A stretch of 64,000 bases of DNA from Xanthobacter dioxanivorans. Lineage in GTDB: Bacteria; Pseudomonadota; Alphaproteobacteria; Rhizobiales; Xanthobacteraceae. The notes beneath the pieces were generated by a model. That model made no database searches. It was not told the origin of the DNA and saw nothing but the letters and a program-made list of their open reading frames with translations. Position 1 is the stretch's first letter, and the number at the start of each line of letters is the position of its first letter. A program made the position numbers and the translations under genes. Shown piece after piece: positions 61,801 through 64,000 of the stretch. The stretch is taken from positions 3,328,501 to 3,392,500 of the forward strand of contig NZ_CP063362.1 in assembly GCF_016807805.1 (NCBI RefSeq). Direction: 5' to 3'.

Positions 61801-64000
61801 CGGCCTGGCCTGGTTCTCGGTGAACCGGGAGGCGCGGACCCTGAAGGTGGACCTCGGCACGCCGAAGGAGATGCGCCCCAACGCGCCCCTCGCCATTCCC
61901 GTGCGCATCGGCGGCCTCGCCGCGGGCGAGAAGGCCTATGTGACGGTGGCGGCGGTGGACGTGGGCATCCTCAACCTCACAGGCTACAAGCCGCCGGCGC
62001 CGGACGCCGCCATCTTCGGCCAGCGGCGTCTTTCGCCGGAAATCCGCGACCTCTATGGCGCGCTCATCGACGGCATGCAGGGCAGCGCCGGCCGGCTGCG
62101 TTCGGGCGGCGATGGCGGGGAAGGCGGCCTTCAGGCGAGCCCGCCCTCGGGCCCGCCCCTGGCGCTGTTCTCCGGCATCGTCGAGGTGGGTCCGGACGGC
62201 ACCGCCGCCGTCTCCTTCCCCATCCCCGCCTTCGACGGCACCGCGCGGGTGATGGCCATGGCGTGGAGCGCCGACAAGCTCGGCCACGCCTCGACCGACG
62301 TGGTGGTGCGCGACAAGGTGGTGATGCTCGCCACCCTGCCGCGCTTCCTCGCCGCCGGCGACCGCTCCACCCTCAACCTCGATTTGACCAACGTGGAGGC
62401 GCCGGAGGGCGAATACCGCCTCGACGTCTCGGCCAGCGGCGCCGCGGCGGTGACTTCGCCCGCGCCCGCCGTGAAGCTCGCGGCAAAGCAGCGCCAGTCC
62501 CTGCGCCTTGCCCTGGAGGGCCGGGGCGTCGGGCCGGCCACGGTCACTGCCCGGTTGACCGGGCAGGGGCTCGACATCACCCGCACCTACGAGATGAACG
62601 TGCGCCCGGCCTATCCGGACATCGAGCGGCGCACGGTGCGCACCCTCGCCCCCGGCGAGAGCCTGACGCTCAACAAGGACCTGCTCGTCGACCTCCTGCC
62701 GGGCACCGGCAGCGTGGCGGTGAGCGTGACGCCCAATTCCACCATCGACGTGCCGGCCTTGCTCGGCGCCCTCGACCGCTACCCCTATGGCTGCACCGAG
62801 CAGGTGACCAGCCGCGCCCTGCCGCTCATCTCCTACAACGAGCTCAGCGTGCTGGTGGGCCGCGCGGCCGATCCGGAGGCGGACCAGCGCATCCGCGACG
62901 CCATCGTCCGGGTGCTGGCGCGGCAGGGGTCGGACGGCTCGTTCGGCCTGTGGTCGCCGGGCGGCACCGATACCTGGCTCGACGCCTATGTGGCGGACTT
63001 CCTGTCGCGGGCGAAGGAGAAGGGCTTCCCGGTGCCGGAGGCCTCCTTCGCCCTCGTTCTCGACCGGCTGCGCAACGTGGTGAGCCTCGCCGGCGCCGAC
63101 ATGCGCTCGGCCAGCGAGGGGCTGGCCTATGCCCTCTACGTGCTCGCCCGCAACGGCCGCGCGCCGCTGGGCGACCTGCGCTATCTCGCCGACACCCGGC
63201 TGAAGGATCTGTCCTCGCCCCTCGCCAGGGCGCAGGTGGGTGCCGCGCTGGCCCTGCTCGGCGACCGTACCCGCGCCGAGCGGGCCTTCAACGTGGCGCT
63301 GGAAGGCCTTCCGGCGACGGCGACCGCACCGGAGGTGGGCCGCCCCGACTTCGGCTCGGCCCTGCGCGACGCGGCGGCGCTCACCGTGCTCGCCCGCGAG
63401 GCCGGGATGGAGAAGCTCGCCGAGGTGGCGCTCGCCCGCGTGGACGTGGCGCGCACCCGCACCGAGCGCACCTCTACCCAGGAGAATGCGTGGCTGATCC
63501 TTGCCGCCCGCAGCCTCGTCGCCAGCGCCGGCAACATGGTGCTGGAGGTGGACGGCGCGCTCACCCGCGGTCCCTATGGCCGCAGGCTCACCCGCGCCGA
63601 TCTCGATCGCGGGCCGGTGGTCCTGCGCAATGCCGGGCCGGAGGCGGTGAAGGTGGTGTACGGCGTCTCGGGCGCCCCCATCGCGCCGGAGCCGGCAATC
63701 TCCAAGGGGTTCACCCTGGAACGGCGCTACTTCAGCCTCGACGGCAAGCCGGCCGATCCGTCCAAGGCGGTGCAGAACCAGCGCTTCGCCGTGGTGCTCA
63801 CCTTCAAGGAGGCGCAAAGCGCGCTCGCCGACGTGCTCCTCGTGGACTACCTGCCGGCCGGGTTCGAGATCGAGAATCCGAACCTCGTCGAGGGCGGGGA
63901 CGGCGGCTTCGCCTGGCTCGACGAGACCAGCGAGGCCGGCCACGTGGAGTTCCGCGACGACCGCTTCGTCGCCTCGGTGACGCGGCAGGAGGGCGAGGAC
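58865..64000 (+). CDS. Bacterial alpha-2-macroglobulin (window end cuts it)
   Basis: At least 1,712 codons are open on the plus strand and the gene continues past the window. A signal peptide (FVRVGALAAGLLAAGSSAYG) begins it. MG-type domains follow with YVLPRTGQKGIPLSSVNTSA, given by landmark, and LDAFLATERGVYRSGETVHLTALLRD in the YfaS-type MG region. The thioester motif is YPYGCTEQVTSR near residue 1310, as Cys-Thr-Glu-Gln in place of CLEQ or CGEQ. Bacterial relatives (YfhM/ECAM) trap proteases in the periplasm, and pbpC usually follows; that gene would lie outside. Start ATG 58865. The large open frame on the opposite strand is a composition shadow. Confidence 0.93.
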   Translation, partial: MDLCRRLRNFVRVGALAAGLLAAGSSAYGQQARPALPANPPAAQAPQPPRPASAKTFQRSDLIAGAKRYERLLKRDTTAPAQPLDKARRDAAQALQRNDFRSAAALYASLAVADPNDAGIWLRLARSLAGIKPNEDEDASTFIDNAQAAAFIAYRRAATRAEEGDALTFIGQIYASRSLWNAALDTLKIALEARDTPADRAFYEKLKEEHGFRLVDYTVESDLAAPRVCVQFSEDLATNTDFSAFVQMRGLDKPAVTAEARQICVEGLKHGERYGLVVRPGIPSTAGERTKKPTELTIYVRDRQPSVHFTGRNYVLPRTGQKGIPLSSVNTSAVTVNILRIGDRGLVPTAIQGEFRQGLDSYVRERLADGTAIAVFKGVLEVDSPLNQDVTTAVPVTEAVGKLEPGVYVMTAVPEKGTTDDDYGSEATQWFIVSDLGLTALSGQDGVHVLVRSLGSAEPVAGAEVRLVARSNEVLGTAKADANGHVRFDPGLSRGPAGLAPEVVIARTEAGDYAFLSLKETAFDLTDRGVAGRDSPGALDAFLATERGVYRSGETVHLTALLRDAQGRAAVGVPVILQLVRPDGVDDRRLVVADQSAGGRTVDLPLLKGAMTGTWRIKALTDPKAPPVGEITFLVEDYVPDRVEFDLTAREAALPRTRPVEVLVDGRFLFGAPASGLDVEAETELRAAAERPGFAGFRFGNAEDQVLADRQPVADAPRTDARGRASLRILAADPPRTARPLEVETIVRLVETGGRAVQRTLVIPVAPAGSQIGVKPLFADRVREGEVANFEVVVAGIDDKRLAAPGLTWKLSRLETRYQWYRVSGSWDYEPVKIVTRLAEGRLDARADGPVRLSVPTQYGRYRLDITGDGLPLTSVPFEAGFGGDGNADTPDKLELSLDRAAYATGDTLDATLTARTAGTASVLVLNEGLLEQRFIKVAAGANKVSFKVAEGWGPGAYVVAFMHRPLDVAAGRMPGRAIGLAWFSVNREARTLKVDLGTPKEMRPNAPLAIPVRIGGLAAGEKAYVTVAAVDVGILNLTGYKPPAPDAAIFGQRRLSPEIRDLYGALIDGMQGSAGRLRSGGDGGEGGLQASPPSGPPLALFSGIVEVGPDGTAAVSFPIPAFDGTARVMAMAWSADKLGHASTDVVVRDKVVMLATLPRFLAAGDRSTLNLDLTNVEAPEGEYRLDVSASGAAAVTSPAPAVKLAAKQRQSLRLALEGRGVGPATVTARLTGQGLDITRTYEMNVRPAYPDIERRTVRTLAPGESLTLNKDLLVDLLPGTGSVAVSVTPNSTIDVPALLGALDRYPYGCTEQVTSRALPLISYNELSVLVGRAADPEADQRIRDAIVRVLARQGSDGSFGLWSPGGTDTWLDAYVADFLSRAKEKGFPVPEASFALVLDRLRNVVSLAGADMRSASEGLAYALYVLARNGRAPLGDLRYLADTRLKDLSSPLARAQVGAALALLGDRTRAERAFNVALEGLPATATAPEVGRPDFGSALRDAAALTVLAREAGMEKLAEVALARVDVARTRTERTSTQENAWLILAARSLVASAGNMVLEVDGALTRGPYGRRLTRADLDRGPVVLRNAGPEAVKVVYGVSGAPIAPEPAISKGFTLERRYFSLDGKPADPSKAVQNQRFAVVLTFKEAQSALADVLLVDYLPAGFEIENPNLVEGGDGGFAWLDETSEAGHVEFRDDRFVASVTRQEGED

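Noticed and set aside
58754..63943. A very long open frame (about 1,729 residues) on the minus strand
   Set aside because: It is the antisense shadow of the alpha-2-macroglobulin gene. Its translation is rich in His, Gly, Arg and Ala with no domains, while the plus strand gives a signal peptide and thioester motif.

Overview
The window looks like a high-GC alphaproteobacterial chromosome. Codons end mostly in G or C, operons are tightly packed with 4-base ATGA/GTGA overlaps, and FCD-type GntR regulators, Liv-type and NMT1/THI5-type ABC importers and a DUF3141 protein are present. Small intergenic palindromes of the form CGTCATCCCCCGGC...GCCGGGGCATGACG occur several times. A Hyphomicrobiales member, perhaps Xanthobacteraceae-like, is my best guess from style alone, with no database support.

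Layout. (1) 1-6.73 kb: a worn, patchwork region. It holds two intact LysR regulators, a Tat-exported metallo-beta-lactamase-fold hydrolase and an L,D-transpeptidase. Between them lie remnants: a piece of an MFS exporter, an S41 peptidase with its middle missing, the first ~75 residues of a SAM methyltransferase, and a tyrosine integrase with an internal deletion and a nonsense codon. The integrase remnant sits just past the 3' end of guaA, a known integration target, so this is probably the decayed end of a genomic island. (2) 6.73-8.29 kb: guaA. (3) 8.5-13.5 kb: a tightly coupled three-gene operon: a protein ending in a DUF559/Vsr-like nuclease domain, a protein with two likely winged helices, and a 1,070-residue double ATPase (N-terminal AAA plus C-terminal HerA/FtsK-like motor). 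I do not recognise it as a named system. It is the best candidate here for an undescribed defence or DNA-processing system. (4) 13.5-13.9 kb: a VanZ-like membrane protein.

(5) 14.2-26.7 kb: catabolic cluster A. Two GntR regulators, an ACMSD-like amidohydrolase, an HpaI-type aldolase, two PuuE-like polysaccharide-deacetylase-fold hydrolases flanking a FAH-family hydrolase, a complete Liv-type ABC importer and an amidase with a 66-residue partner. (6) 26.8-39.1 kb: catabolic cluster B. A minus-strand operon (ABC ATPase, class II aldolase, NMT1-type binding protein, two permeases, flavin monooxygenase) diverges from a GntR gene followed by an SDR, a PLP aminotransferase, an alpha/beta hydrolase, an M20-type carbamoylase and a bicupin. 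TGTATAC motifs occur in the regulatory gaps of both clusters. The enzymes suggest uptake and stepwise hydrolysis of amide-, ureide- or N-heterocycle-type compounds; the substrate cannot be read from sequence.

(7) 39.2-42.3 kb: an exported HAD phosphatase with a strong terminator, then a SulP transporter. (8) 42.3-47.8 kb: a pta-ackA-DUF3141-fabI group preceded by an FNR/FixK-like site, with ackA broken by a one-base frameshift. (9) 48.1-52.4 kb: an RND efflux adaptor and pump. (10) 52.4-58.6 kb: a 62-residue protein, an SbcCD-like nuclease/ATPase pair (YhaO/YhaN type), a small minus-strand protein and a short family 2 glycosyltransferase. (11) 58.9 kb to the edge: a bacterial alpha-2-macroglobulin with a CTEQ thioester motif, cut by the window end.
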